DNA from: Actinoplanes regularis
GTDB taxonomy: Bacteria > Actinomycetota > Actinomycetes > Mycobacteriales > Micromonosporaceae
Reading direction: 5' to 3'
DNA length: 64,000 bases
Assembly (NCBI RefSeq): GCF_900188005.1
Contig: NZ_FZNR01000007.1
Location: forward strand, 124,001 to 188,000
The notes below the pieces were generated by a model. It saw only the letters and a list, made by a program, of their open reading frames with translations, was not told the origin of the DNA and did no database searches. A program made the translations under genes and the position numbers. The stretch's first letter is position 1. Each line of letters opens with the position of its first letter. Positions 1-7,201 of this stretch are shown here, piece after piece.

Positions 1-2
1 CA

Positions 3-308
3 ACCGGGTGGTGGAGCTCAGCCGGCCTGTTCGCCCAGGCGATCGCCCTGGTGGTGGCCGTGGTGACGGCGTCGTTCGCGGCCCGGGTGCTGCTGCCGGC
101 CGGGCGCCTGCCGTGGCGGTGCCTGGCCTCGCTGCCCCGAGGCGCGGTGATCACCGAGCTGGTCGCGGCCGCCGCCTCGGTCGCGCTGCTGGTCGCCTAC
201 GCGGTGACCGCCCTCTGGCCGCCGCTGCTGCTCGCCGTCGCCGCGGCCGGGGTGCTGATCCTCTCGGGTGTGTTCCGGGTGCGCGTTACATCACTAAACG
301 CGAGCTGA
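3..308 (+). CDS. C-terminal end of an unidentified membrane protein (5' partial)
   Basis: Frame 3 is open from the left edge to the stop at 306-308 and translates to about 101 residues with three hydrophobic stretches (around AIALVVAVVTASFAARVLL, ITELVAAAASVALLVAYAV and WPPLLLAVAAAGVLILSGV), so this is the end of a multi-spanning membrane protein whose start lies outside the window. Nothing in the visible part identifies a family; transporters, flippases and integral-membrane glycosyltransferases all remain possible. Codon use is GC3-rich as in the neighbours. About 230 bases without a gene follow, holding a possible -35 hexamer TTGACA at 433-438 before the next gene. Confidence 0.55.
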   Translation, partial: TGWWSSAGLFAQAIALVVAVVTASFAARVLLPAGRLPWRCLASLPRGAVITELVAAAASVALLVAYAVTALWPPLLLAVAAAGVLILSGVFRVRVTSLNAS

Positions 309-537
309 AACTTGTCTGTGCGGCAAGATCGCCGGATGCTGTGCGCCATGTTTCGTTCAGGCTCCGCTTGACCGGCTGACATCCGGCAGACACGGGCTCT
401 GTGTTTCCGCAGCTCGGGGCTGGTGTTGCGGTTTGACACTAGAGTTGCGCCGACGTCACGTCATGTGACCTTTTTTCGTTTTTTATCGTGGTCGGTGCGC
501 GCACCTGCACGCCGGCCGGCTCATCGAGGAGCTGCCC

Positions 538-1329
538 GTGCGCGTCGATGTCCCACCCGCTGCCACGCCGTCCCGCCTGCTCGCCGCCCTCCGCGAGCTC
601 GGCTTCGTCGCGATCCTGTTCGTGGTCTACAAGATCGGTCGGGTCGCGGCGACGGGGCACGTCGGTGAGGCGTTCAGCAACGCGCACACGCTCTGGGATC
701 TGGAACGCTGGCTGCACCTGCCGGGGGAGCTGAGCTTCCAGCACCGGCTGCTGTCCTGGCCCGGGCTGGTCGGGGTGGCGAACAGCTACTACGCGTACGT
801 TCACTTCCCCGCCACCGTAGGCGTCCTGATCTGGCTGTACGTCTACCGCCCGGCGCACTACCGCTGGACCCGCAACGTCCTGGCCCTGCTCACCGGCGCC
901 GCGTTGCTCGTGCACTTCGGCTATCCGCTGGCCCCGCCCCGGATGCTCACCGAGACCGGCATGCTGGACCTCGCCCGCATCTACGGCCCGGCCGTCTACG
1001 GCGCGCCCGAGACCGACCACCTCTCCAACCAGTACGCCGCGATGCCGTCCCTGCACGTCGGCTGGGCCGTCGTGATCGCGGTCGTGCTGATCACCGTGAC
1101 GTCGTCCCGGTGGCGCGGGCTGTGGCTGCTGCACCCGGTGATCACCCTGCTCGTGGTCGTCGCCACCGGAAACCACTACTGGCTGGACGCGATCGCGGCC
1201 CTCGCCCTGCTCGCCGTCGCCTACCTGGTGATGCGCCCGCAATACCCGGCGACGCAGCTCCCCGAGCCGCTCCCGGCCGCGCTGCCACATCCCCGTACTC
1301 CGCTCGACGAACCCGCCCTACGCCTCTAG
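538..1329 (+). CDS. PAP2-superfamily membrane phosphatase, inositol-phosphorylceramide-synthase-like
   Basis: This 263-residue protein has about six membrane segments and the active-site motifs of the PAP2 phosphatase/phosphotransferase superfamily: YPLAPPRM near residues 129-136, AAMPSLHVGWA at 167-177 (His173 the expected nucleophile) and GNHYWLD at 211-217 (His213 and Asp217). The PSLHVGWA and GNHYWLD forms are typical of the inositol phosphorylceramide synthase-like branch, so a lipid phosphate or phospholipid head group at the outer membrane face is the likely substrate; that is inferred from the family. The GTG start at 538 follows GAGGAGCTGCCC. It is monocistronic and convergent with the next gene, with a 14-bp repeat array between them. 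Confidence 0.85.
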   Translation: MRVDVPPAATPSRLLAALRELGFVAILFVVYKIGRVAATGHVGEAFSNAHTLWDLERWLHLPGELSFQHRLLSWPGLVGVANSYYAYVHFPATVGVLIWLYVYRPAHYRWTRNVLALLTGAALLVHFGYPLAPPRMLTETGMLDLARIYGPAVYGAPETDHLSNQYAAMPSLHVGWAVVIAVVLITVTSSRWRGLWLLHPVITLLVVVATGNHYWLDAIAALALLAVAYLVMRPQYPATQLPEPLPAALPHPRTPLDEPALRL

Positions 1330-1369
1330 CAACACCATCCGCCGCACCCGTCGCGTCGCCGCCGGATCC

Positions 1370-1450
1370 CGCCGCGCCTGCTGCGCCGCGCCTGCTGCGC
1401 CGCGCCTGCTGCGCCGCGCCTGCTGCGCCGCGCCTGCTGCGCCGCGCCTG
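1370..1450. repeat. Tandem array, 14-bp unit, five copies plus a partial (array A)
   Basis: Five exact head-to-tail copies of CGCCGCGCCTGCTG begin at 1370, 1384, 1398, 1412 and 1426, followed by an 11-base partial copy. It lies between two convergent genes. The unit is not a multiple of three, so it cannot encode one simple peptide repeat. It differs by a single inserted C from the 15-bp unit of the array at 32131-32190. Confidence 0.95.
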
Positions 1451-1536
1451 TCATGGCTGGTGCTGGCCGCGCCCCGGCTGGGCCTCGTGGGGGATCAGAA
1501 AGCGCCCGATGCGGCTACCCAGCCCAACCCAACCGA

Positions 1537-2010
1537 CTACCACCAGTTGAGGGGGGCGCCGTCGGTGTCGTAGATGTTGCCGTACTCCCAGTGATGCCCG
1601 CGCGGCCCGGCCCAGTTGTCGATCGCCGCCTCCACCGCACCGAACCCGGCCGCCGCCGGCACGGTGATCACGATGAACCGGCGGTCCGGCGGCAGCTCGG
1701 TGATCCCGCCCAGCTCCTCGAAGGCGTCCCGCAACGGTGCCAGGTCGTCCGGCTCCGGTGGTGTCTTCGGCACGACCAGCAGGCAGATGTTCCCACCGCG
1801 CCGTACCACCTCGAACCCGCCACCCGCCCGGACCCGGATCTGATCCCCGGCGGCGATGCCTTCCACGAACGCGGGCGTGCCCAGCACCATGTGCAGCTCC
1901 GGCTCGATGGTCCGGGTCAGCACCGTTTCATAGACGAGTCGCCCACCCGCCCCCAGCCCAGCCAGCAGCCGGACATGCTCCGCCACATTCTCAACGGTCA
2001 CGCGGGGCAT
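1537..2010 (-). CDS. DUF4265-like protein
   Basis: The 157-residue product has the layout of the DUF4265 family: an N-terminal beta-rich half with YETVLTRTIEPELHMVLGTPAFVEGIAAGDQIRV, a middle strand EVVRRGGNICLLVVP, and a C-terminal ferredoxin-like part (FIVITVPAAAGFGAVEAAIDN ... WEYGNIYD). Function of the family is unknown; there is no signal peptide or membrane segment, so it should be cytosolic. The ATG at 2010 is the first in frame. The gene is convergent with the PAP2 gene and co-directional with the SCO5389-family gene about 160 bases upstream. The family call rests on motif resemblance only. Confidence 0.6.
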   Translation of the reverse strand: MPRVTVENVAEHVRLLAGLGAGGRLVYETVLTRTIEPELHMVLGTPAFVEGIAAGDQIRVRAGGGFEVVRRGGNICLLVVPKTPPEPDDLAPLRDAFEELGGITELPPDRRFIVITVPAAAGFGAVEAAIDNWAGPRGHHWEYGNIYDTDGAPLNWW

Positions 2011-2174
2011 TCTGGGTCATTTCGCCCGTCCGTGGCGCCTCAAACCGCCGCAGTCTCGCACATCGTTGCCGACCCGCGATCTTTCCCACCCACTCGCGAG
2101 CCCCGCCACGCCCGTCGCGCTGCCCGTCCGGGCCAACCGGCCGGGCGGGTTCGCCGCCCGGCCGTTTGCGTCGT

Positions 2175-2567
2175 TCAGCAGTTGCGCAGTTCGGGCGACT
2201 GGTTCAGCAGCTGCCCGCGAGGCGACACGAAGCGCTGGTAGCGCTCGCCGCCGACGGCCGAGAAGTCGAACGCCGCCACCCGATGGCAGTTCTGGAACGC
2301 CAGCTTGGCCCCGAAGTGCCGTTCCAGGCCACCCCTGATGGCGTCGCTGGCGAGCGCCCGCAGCAGCTGTCCCCGCTCGACCTCGGACGGCGGCGGCACC
2401 TCGTGATCGGCGAAGTCCGCCCCGTCCGCCCGCAGATCGGTCATCACGCTGCTGACCACCTCCCAGGCGTAGGGCAACGATTCCCGCACACAGGCGACGA
2501 ACTCGGCATCGGTCACCTCGCCGCGTTCCGCGAGGTCAAGCAGGTCCGGCGACACGTTGAGCGACAT
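2175..2567 (-). CDS. SCO5389-family protein
   Basis: The start was moved to the ATG at 2567 because AGAAGGAGTGAGC lies just upstream with ideal spacing; an in-frame start at 2621 would lack this site. The 130-residue product (MSLNVSPDLLDLAERGEVTD..., SLPYAWEVVSSVM, LLRALASDAIRGGLERHFG, LAFQNCHRVAAF, ending QLLNQSPELRNC) matches the pattern I know for the SCO5389 family, a soluble protein widespread in Streptomyces and relatives and of unknown function. No signal sequence or membrane helix is present. It stands alone, downstream of a repeat-filled spacer. Confidence 0.85.
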   Translation of the reverse strand: MSLNVSPDLLDLAERGEVTDAEFVACVRESLPYAWEVVSSVMTDLRADGADFADHEVPPPSEVERGQLLRALASDAIRGGLERHFGAKLAFQNCHRVAAFDFSAVGGERYQRFVSPRGQLLNQSPELRNC

Positions 2568-2631
2568 GCTCACTCCTTCTCGACGTACGTCATGGCCCCT
2601 CGATGCTATTGGAAATGACATTCATTACGCA

Positions 2632-2760
2632 GCAACCGCGCCGATTTCGTCCACGTCTTGTCGTGTCCGCGCGCGGCAACCGCGCCGATTTCGTCCACGT
2701 CTTGTCGTGTCCGCGCGCGGCAACCGCGCTGATCTCGTCCACGTCTTGTCGTGTCCGCGG
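2632..2760. repeat. Tandem array, 44-bp unit, three copies (array B)
   Basis: Copies start at 2632, 2676 and 2720. The first two are identical and the third carries a few substitutions and a changed end. Each includes TTTCGTCCACGTCTTGTCGT or a close variant. The array starts about 65 bases upstream of the SCO5389-family start codon and is inside a 600-base spacer with no credible gene. Confidence 0.93.
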
Positions 2761-3171
2761 CGTCGCGCAGGCCCTGCCCCGCAGCGTGAGCGCGGAAGCA
2801 CTCGTTCCGTTCAGCAGTGCAGGGCTGTGATGGAGAGTCGGGTGTGGAGGTCGCCGGCCGACCCAGGAAGGCCCGGGTGGTGGCTGCGTGGGTGGTTGAG
2901 GTTTCGCCGGCGATGCCGGCTGGCTCGGGGAGGCCCGGCTGGTGGCTGGGGGCGCAGTGGCCCGGCCGATGTCGGCCGGCTCAGGCAAATCCAGGCAGGA
3001 GCCTCGGCAGATGGTCGTAAGGTTCCGCGCGATGGCGGCCGGCAGCGCTCCGGTTCCGGTTCCGGCTCCGGCTCCGGTGTCGGTGTCGGTGTCGCGGATT
3101 CCATCGGCGAATCAGACCGCCGGCGCCGGGCGGTCACCGGCCAATCACAATTACTGCTCAGCGGCTACTGC
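2761..3171. other. Non-coding spacer with degenerate G-rich repeats and a hexameric tract
   Basis: No frame here has a plausible start, ribosome site and protein-like composition. Positions 2842-3010 hold loosely repeated segments sharing AGGCCCGGSTGGTGGCTG, and 3050-3095 is a low-complexity run of CCGGTT/CCGGCT hexamers passing into GGTGTC hexamers. Open frames across the run encode only Pro/Glu or Pro/Val dipeptides and are taken as chance. Confidence 0.7.
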
Positions 3172-4275
3172 TCAGCGGCCGAGAACGTACCGGGCGATGT
3201 TGTTGCGGGCGGCCAGCCCGAACCTGCTGGCCGGGACCAGCAGGCCCGCGGCGCGGTGGATGTGACGGTGCTTCGGGCCGGTGAGCCTGCGATGCCCCGA
3301 CTCGTAGCGGCGCAGGGCGGCCCCGAGGTCCGCCGGAGTCTCGGCCAGGGCGGCGGCCAGGCGGTCCGCGCCGGCCATCGCGAGGGTCGAACCGTCACCG
3401 AGGAGGGAGACGCAGGACGCGGCGTCACCGAGCAGGACGACCCGCCCGCGCGACCAGCTGTCGAGACTGATCCGGCTGACCGCGTCGAAGTAGAGGTCGT
3501 CGGCGGCCTCGAGGCGATCGAGAAGCTCCGGTACGCGCCAGCCGATGCCCTGGTAGGAGGCCGTGATCACCTGTTTCTGCCGGCCCGCGTCCCCCCGCTC
3601 GAGGCCGGGAATCTCCGGGTGCCGGAAGATGAACGCCGCTCCGGCCTCACCGCGCGCCGGGTGCAGCGCGAGCAGCCGGCCCGGCACGTTGAGCAGCACG
3701 ACCTCGTCGGGCTCGGCGGGCGCCCCACCGAGCTGCACCGTCGCCACATAGAGCCCCAGGTACTCGCTGAACTCCCGCTCCGGCCCGAAAACGATCCGCC
3801 GCACTGTCGAGTGCAGCCCGTCCGCCCCGACGACCAGGTCGAACCGGCGCGGCGCGGCCCGCTCGAAGGTGACGTCCGCGCCGTCCGGATCCTGGCGCAG
3901 GTCGGTGATCGTGTCGTCGAGGAGCAGCTCGGCGTCGTCGCGCCCCGCCGACCAGAGCACCCGGGCCAGGTCACCGCGGAGCACCTCGATGTCACCGTTC
4001 CGGGACGACATCGGGATCCGGGCCACGGACCGCCCGGTGGAGTCGAGGACCCGGATCGCCTTCGCATGGGTGGCGACGGCGCGCAGTTCGGGAAGGATCC
4101 CCATCCGCTCGGCCACGGAGAGCGCCGGACCTCGCACGTCGACCGGGTTGCCGCTGGACCGCAGGTCACCCGCCCGCTCGACGAGCGTGGTCTGCCAGCC
4201 GCCGCGGGTCAGCCAGTAGGCGAGGGTGACGCCGGCGATCCCGGCGCCGGACACGAGTGCTGTTCGCTTCGTCAT
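3172..4275 (-). CDS. FAD-dependent monooxygenase (TetX/PHBH fold)
   Basis: A 367-residue flavoprotein monooxygenase: N-terminal Rossmann motif VSGAGIAGVTLAYWL, a PVDVRGPAL segment, the DG-type motif LVVGADGLHSTVRR at about 155, and a C-terminal GD motif in VVLLGDAASCVSLLGDGSTLAMAGA at about 285. Such enzymes hydroxylate small aromatic or antibiotic-like substrates with NAD(P)H; the substrate is unknown. I chose the ATG at 4275; a GTG at 4293 is the alternative. It is transcribed away from a TetR gene, and the shared 65-base interval holds an inverted repeat, so TetR control is likely. Confidence 0.85.
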   Translation of the reverse strand: MTKRTALVSGAGIAGVTLAYWLTRGGWQTTLVERAGDLRSSGNPVDVRGPALSVAERMGILPELRAVATHAKAIRVLDSTGRSVARIPMSSRNGDIEVLRGDLARVLWSAGRDDAELLLDDTITDLRQDPDGADVTFERAAPRRFDLVVGADGLHSTVRRIVFGPEREFSEYLGLYVATVQLGGAPAEPDEVVLLNVPGRLLALHPARGEAGAAFIFRHPEIPGLERGDAGRQKQVITASYQGIGWRVPELLDRLEAADDLYFDAVSRISLDSWSRGRVVLLGDAASCVSLLGDGSTLAMAGADRLAAALAETPADLGAALRRYESGHRRLTGPKHRHIHRAAGLLVPASRFGLAARNNIARYVLGR

Positions 4276-4283
4276 GCCTCCAG

Positions 4284-4323
4284 AAAACCGCACTCAGTGC
4301 AGATTGGCAATGAGTGCGGTTTT
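4284..4323. promoter_or_regulatory. Inverted-repeat operator between the monooxygenase and TetR genes
   Basis: AAAACCGCACTCA (4284-4296) and its exact reverse complement TGAGTGCGGTTTT (4311-4323) are separated by 14 bases; a smaller palindrome GCACTCAGTGC is nested at 4290-4300. The site covers the promoter space of both divergent genes, which is the classic position for a TetR-family repressor that controls itself and its neighbour. Binding is an inference. Confidence 0.75.
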
Positions 4324-4340
4324 GCATTTGATGCGGTAAC

Positions 4341-4964
4341 GTGCGGACCGTGTCTCTCCGCGATCGCAAGCGCACCCGCACCCGCCAGGCCCTGGTCGAC
4401 GCCGCAACCGACCTGTTCGAGTCCCGTGGCTACGACCAGACCACGATCGCGGAGATCGCGGCGGCCGCGGAGATCGGCACTCGCACGTTCTTCAGTTACT
4501 TCGCGAGCAAGGAGGACCTGCTCTTCCCTGAGGCCGACGTCCGCGTCCAGGCCGGGCTGGACGCCATCGCCGCCCGAGGCCCGGAGGAGGGCCCCGCCGA
4601 GGTCCTGCTACGTGCCCTGCGACAGATCGGCGAGGACAGCGACGACCTGTCCGGCCGGCTGGCCGCCCTCCGGCTACGCCTGATCCGCACGGTCCCCGCG
4701 GTCCGCGGCCGTGGCCTCCAGCTGCAACAGGACGCCCAGCGCCAGATCGTCCGCCACCTGGCGGCGGCCTTCCCCGATCAGCTCGACGAGGTCGGTGCCG
4801 GCGCCCTGACCGGCGCCTTCGTCGGCGCCGTCACCGGCGCACTCCAGGTCCTCCTGGGCGACAGCGACGACCCGATCGAGCCCGCCGCCGTCCAGCAGGC
4901 CCTCGAAGTCGCAGTCGCCGTCGCCCTAACCCCATGGCTACGCCACCCCGACCACCAGCAGTAA
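4341..4964 (+). CDS. TetR/AcrR-family transcriptional regulator
   Basis: The 207-residue protein begins with a TetR DNA-binding domain (residues 8-60: RTRQALVDAATDLFESRGYDQTTIAEIAAAAEIGTRTFFSYFASKEDLLF), followed by an all-helical ligand/dimer domain rich in Ala, Leu and Gln. GTG codons at 4341 and 4350 are both possible starts and neither has a strong ribosome site, so a near-leaderless transcript is possible. It is divergent from the FAD monooxygenase and probably represses it through the palindrome at 4284-4323, with the ligand perhaps being the monooxygenase substrate (inference). Confidence 0.88.
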   Translation: MRTVSLRDRKRTRTRQALVDAATDLFESRGYDQTTIAEIAAAAEIGTRTFFSYFASKEDLLFPEADVRVQAGLDAIAARGPEEGPAEVLLRALRQIGEDSDDLSGRLAALRLRLIRTVPAVRGRGLQLQQDAQRQIVRHLAAAFPDQLDEVGAGALTGAFVGAVTGALQVLLGDSDDPIEPAAVQQALEVAVAVALTPWLRHPDHQQ

Positions 4965-4992
4965 CCACCCACTCGACACGATCCCGACAAGC

Positions 4993-5084
4993 CCTGGCCA
5001 CCGGCGCAGCCCGCCCCTGGCCACCGGCGCAGCCCGCCCCTGGCCACTGGCGCAGCCCGCTCCTGGCGGTCGGCGTAGCCCGTG
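4993..5084. repeat. Tandem array, 23-bp unit, four copies (array C)
   Basis: Units start at 4993, 5016, 5039 and 5062. The first two are identical, the third has two changes and the fourth is diverged. The core is CCTGGCCACCGGCGCAGCCC. It begins 28 bases after the tetR stop codon in a 740-base convergent spacer. Confidence 0.9.
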
Positions 5085-5210
5085 AGACCTCCCCGCTGGG
5101 GCCCACCGTCCTCAAAGCACCCGCGACACCAGGCCCAAACCCAGCCCACTGCCGCAAGCTGGATCCGTTGGTGGCATCCCCGGCGCGGACTGCAACATGC
5201 AAATCAGCCT

Positions 5211-5650
5211 GGCCGGCCCGGCTGGGGCTGGTAGTGGGAACCCCGACCCTGAGTGACCACGACCGGGACTGGTAGCAGCAGCCGCGAATCGGGAGGCCCG
5301 GCCGCCCGACGGCCTGCAGGGAGCAGGCAACCAGCATGAGAGGTCGCCTAAAGGCGGTCAGTCCTGGCCCGCCCGGCTGGGTTCGGTCGTGGCAGCCTCG
5401 AGTGATTGCGACTGGTGGTAGTAGTCGCGATCGGGAGGCCCAGCTGCGCGGCGGCCTGCAGGGAGCAGGCAACCAGCATGAGAGGCCGCCCAAGCGGTCA
5501 GTCCTGGCCCGCCCAGCTGGGTCCGGTCGTGGCAACCTCGAGTGACCACGGCCGGTGGCAGCAGCCGCGGTCGCGAGGCCCGGCCGCCCGGCGACCAACA
5601 GGGACCAGCCAACCAGCACAGGAGGCTGCCCCAAAGCCGTCAGCGACGGA
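5211..5650. repeat. Three long degenerate tandem copies of 140-155 bp (array D)
   Basis: The landmark GCCCGCCCRGCTGGGT recurs at 5367 and 5507, with a weaker version near 5212. Each is followed by a CGAGTGA-containing stretch, then GGCCTGCAGGGAGCAGGCAA (less conserved in the third copy) and a GTCAGTCCTG or GTCAGCGACG end. The second and third copies are 140 bases apart, the first and second about 155. Both strands stay open across it but none of the frames looks like a protein. It completes the gap between the tetR and gntR stop codons. Confidence 0.85.
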
Positions 5651-5703
5651 GATGACGCGCCCCCGTGTGTGTGGCGTCGTCCAGCGGCGAGCGTAGGAGC
5701 CGA

Positions 5704-6432
5704 TCAGGCGCTGGCGCGGCTCCATTGGACGGAGAGCCCGCTGGCCGCCCGCTCGGTCCGGATCTCCATCGCCGAACCGAGCATCGTGGCCCGGTCCGCT
5801 ACCAGCACCGTCCCGTCCAGTGCGTACGTCACCCGCTCGGACAGCAGCACCGGCTCGCCCGCCGGTCGCCGCAACAGCCCGGCCACCGGTTCCTCGAGCA
5901 GGCCGGGCCGCACGATCTCGGAGGCTCGGTGCACCAAGTGCCCACGATCGATCAGCGCCGCGTACAGCGAGGTGTCGCTCAGATCCGTCGAGGCCAGGCC
6001 AGTGCCACGCACCCAGGAAGTCTGGTGCACCGCAGGCCGCCCGGCGACCAGCCGCAACCGCTCCAGGCGCAGCGCCGGCTCAGCGCCGATCAACGCGGCG
6101 GCCCAGTCCGGTGGCGTTCCGACCGTCTGGTCGAGGATTTCCGTGGTCACGGTCTGGCCTTGAGCGCGCAGGTCCTCGGCGAATCCGTGCAGAGACGTGA
6201 GCTGGTATTTCGCTCGGGGGAACACGAACGTTCCCCGACCGGGCTCCTGCGAGAGCAGACCCTCGTCCTCCAACTGCTTGAGGGCCTGTCGCAGGGTCGC
6301 CAGGGTCACGCCGTACCGCGTGCTGAGTTCCTTCTGCGGCGGCAGTGCGGCCCCGGGCGGCCACTCGCCGTCCTTGATCTTGCTGGTCAGGTCATCGGCG
6401 ATCACCTGATATTTCGGCGTGCGCGCGGGCAA
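5704..6432 (-). CDS. GntR-family regulator, HutC/UTRA type
   Basis: A winged-helix GntR domain occupies residues 1-72 (KYQVIADDLTSKIKDGEWPPG, LPPQKELSTRYGVTLATLRQALKQLEDEGLL, PGRGTFV) and a UTRA effector domain follows (about 90-235; LRLERLRLVAGRPAVHQTSWV, ERVTYALDGTVLVADRATM). I place the start at TTG 6432 because AGGAG sits seven bases upstream; the open frame extends further to 6516 but that part has no domain. The gene overlaps the end of trpA by 41 bases in another frame, so it is the last gene of a trpB-trpA-gntR operon. It probably autoregulates that operon, perhaps through the palindrome at 8395-8450 (inference). Confidence 0.85.
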   Translation of the reverse strand: MPARTPKYQVIADDLTSKIKDGEWPPGAALPPQKELSTRYGVTLATLRQALKQLEDEGLLSQEPGRGTFVFPRAKYQLTSLHGFAEDLRAQGQTVTTEILDQTVGTPPDWAAALIGAEPALRLERLRLVAGRPAVHQTSWVRGTGLASTDLSDTSLYAALIDRGHLVHRASEIVRPGLLEEPVAGLLRRPAGEPVLLSERVTYALDGTVLVADRATMLGSAMEIRTERAASGLSVQWSRASA

Positions 6433-7201
6433 CGGGCATCTCCTGGTCGACCTGGTCGAGGGCGGTGCGGAACGCGGCGACCTCGGCTCGCAGGTCGTCG
6501 GGTGACGCGCCGTCAAGAACCCTACGCATCAGGGCCGCGCCGATCACGACCCCGTCCCCGGTCCGGGCGGCCGCGGCGGCCTGCGCGGGCGTGGAGATGC
6601 CGAACCCGATCAGCACCGGCAGGTCGGTTACCTCCTTGATCCGGCGGGCGAGCGGTGCCGCCGTCTCGGCGAGCAGGGCCCGCTCGCCAGTGGTGTCCAT
6701 GACGCTCACCGCGTAGACGAAGCCCCGGCTGCGCCTGCCGATCTCGGCCAGCCGGTCGGCCGGGGTGACCGGTGCGGCCAGCAGGACCAGGTCGATCCCG
6801 GCCGCCGCGGCGGCCTCGTCGAGGCGGTCGGCCTCGTCGACCGGCACGTCGGGCACGATCAACCCGGAGACCCCGGCATCGGCGAGCCGCCGGCAGAACG
6901 CCTCGGGGCCGCCGCCGTGCGCGGGGGCTCCGCGGAAGACGAGGTTGGCGTAGGTCATCGCGATCAACGGGATCCGGATGCGATCCCGGGCGGCGGTCAG
7001 GTCGGCCAGGATCGAGGCGACCGTGACGCCGCGCCGCAGCGCCTGGTCGGACGCCTGCTGGATGGTCGCGCCGTCGAGCATGGGATCGGAGAACGGAAGC
7101 CCGATCTCCACCGCGTCGGCGCCCGCCTCCTGGAAGGCGATCAGGTAGTCGATCCAGTCGGGCGTGATGCCACCGGTCAGGTACGGGTTCAGCCGCTTCA
7201 C
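6392..7201 (-). CDS. trpA: Tryptophan synthase alpha chain
   Basis: A TIM-barrel alpha subunit of 269 residues that would cleave indole-3-glycerol phosphate to indole and glyceraldehyde-3-phosphate. Catalytic residues are in place: Glu32 in VEIGLPFSDP and Asp43 in PMLDGATIQ; the phosphate-binding end GFGISTPAQAAAAARTGDGVVIGAAL is also present. The protein starts almost directly at the first barrel strand (MKRLNPYLTGG), so it lacks most of the usual N-terminal helix of roughly 15-20 residues; no upstream in-frame extension can supply it, because the gene begins inside the trpB stop (4-base overlap). It carries a C-terminal extension overlapping gntR. Confidence 0.93.
   Translation of the reverse strand: MKRLNPYLTGGITPDWIDYLIAFQEAGADAVEIGLPFSDPMLDGATIQQASDQALRRGVTVASILADLTAARDRIRIPLIAMTYANLVFRGAPAHGGGPEAFCRRLADAGVSGLIVPDVPVDEADRLDEAAAAAGIDLVLLAAPVTPADRLAEIGRRSRGFVYAVSVMDTTGERALLAETAAPLARRIKEVTDLPVLIGFGISTPAQAAAAARTGDGVVIGAALMRRVLDGASPDDLRAEVAAFRTALDQVDQEMPVARAHAEISGDRR

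Noticed and set aside
1453..2241. A plus-strand frame of 262 codons opposite the DUF4265-like gene
   Set aside because: Antisense shadow; its composition (Arg/Pro/Gly/His) is that of reversed GC-rich codons and it starts inside array A flanks.
5211..5650. Small genes in the long repeats, on either strand
   Set aside because: Frames run through diverged repeats without conserved residues or ribosome sites.
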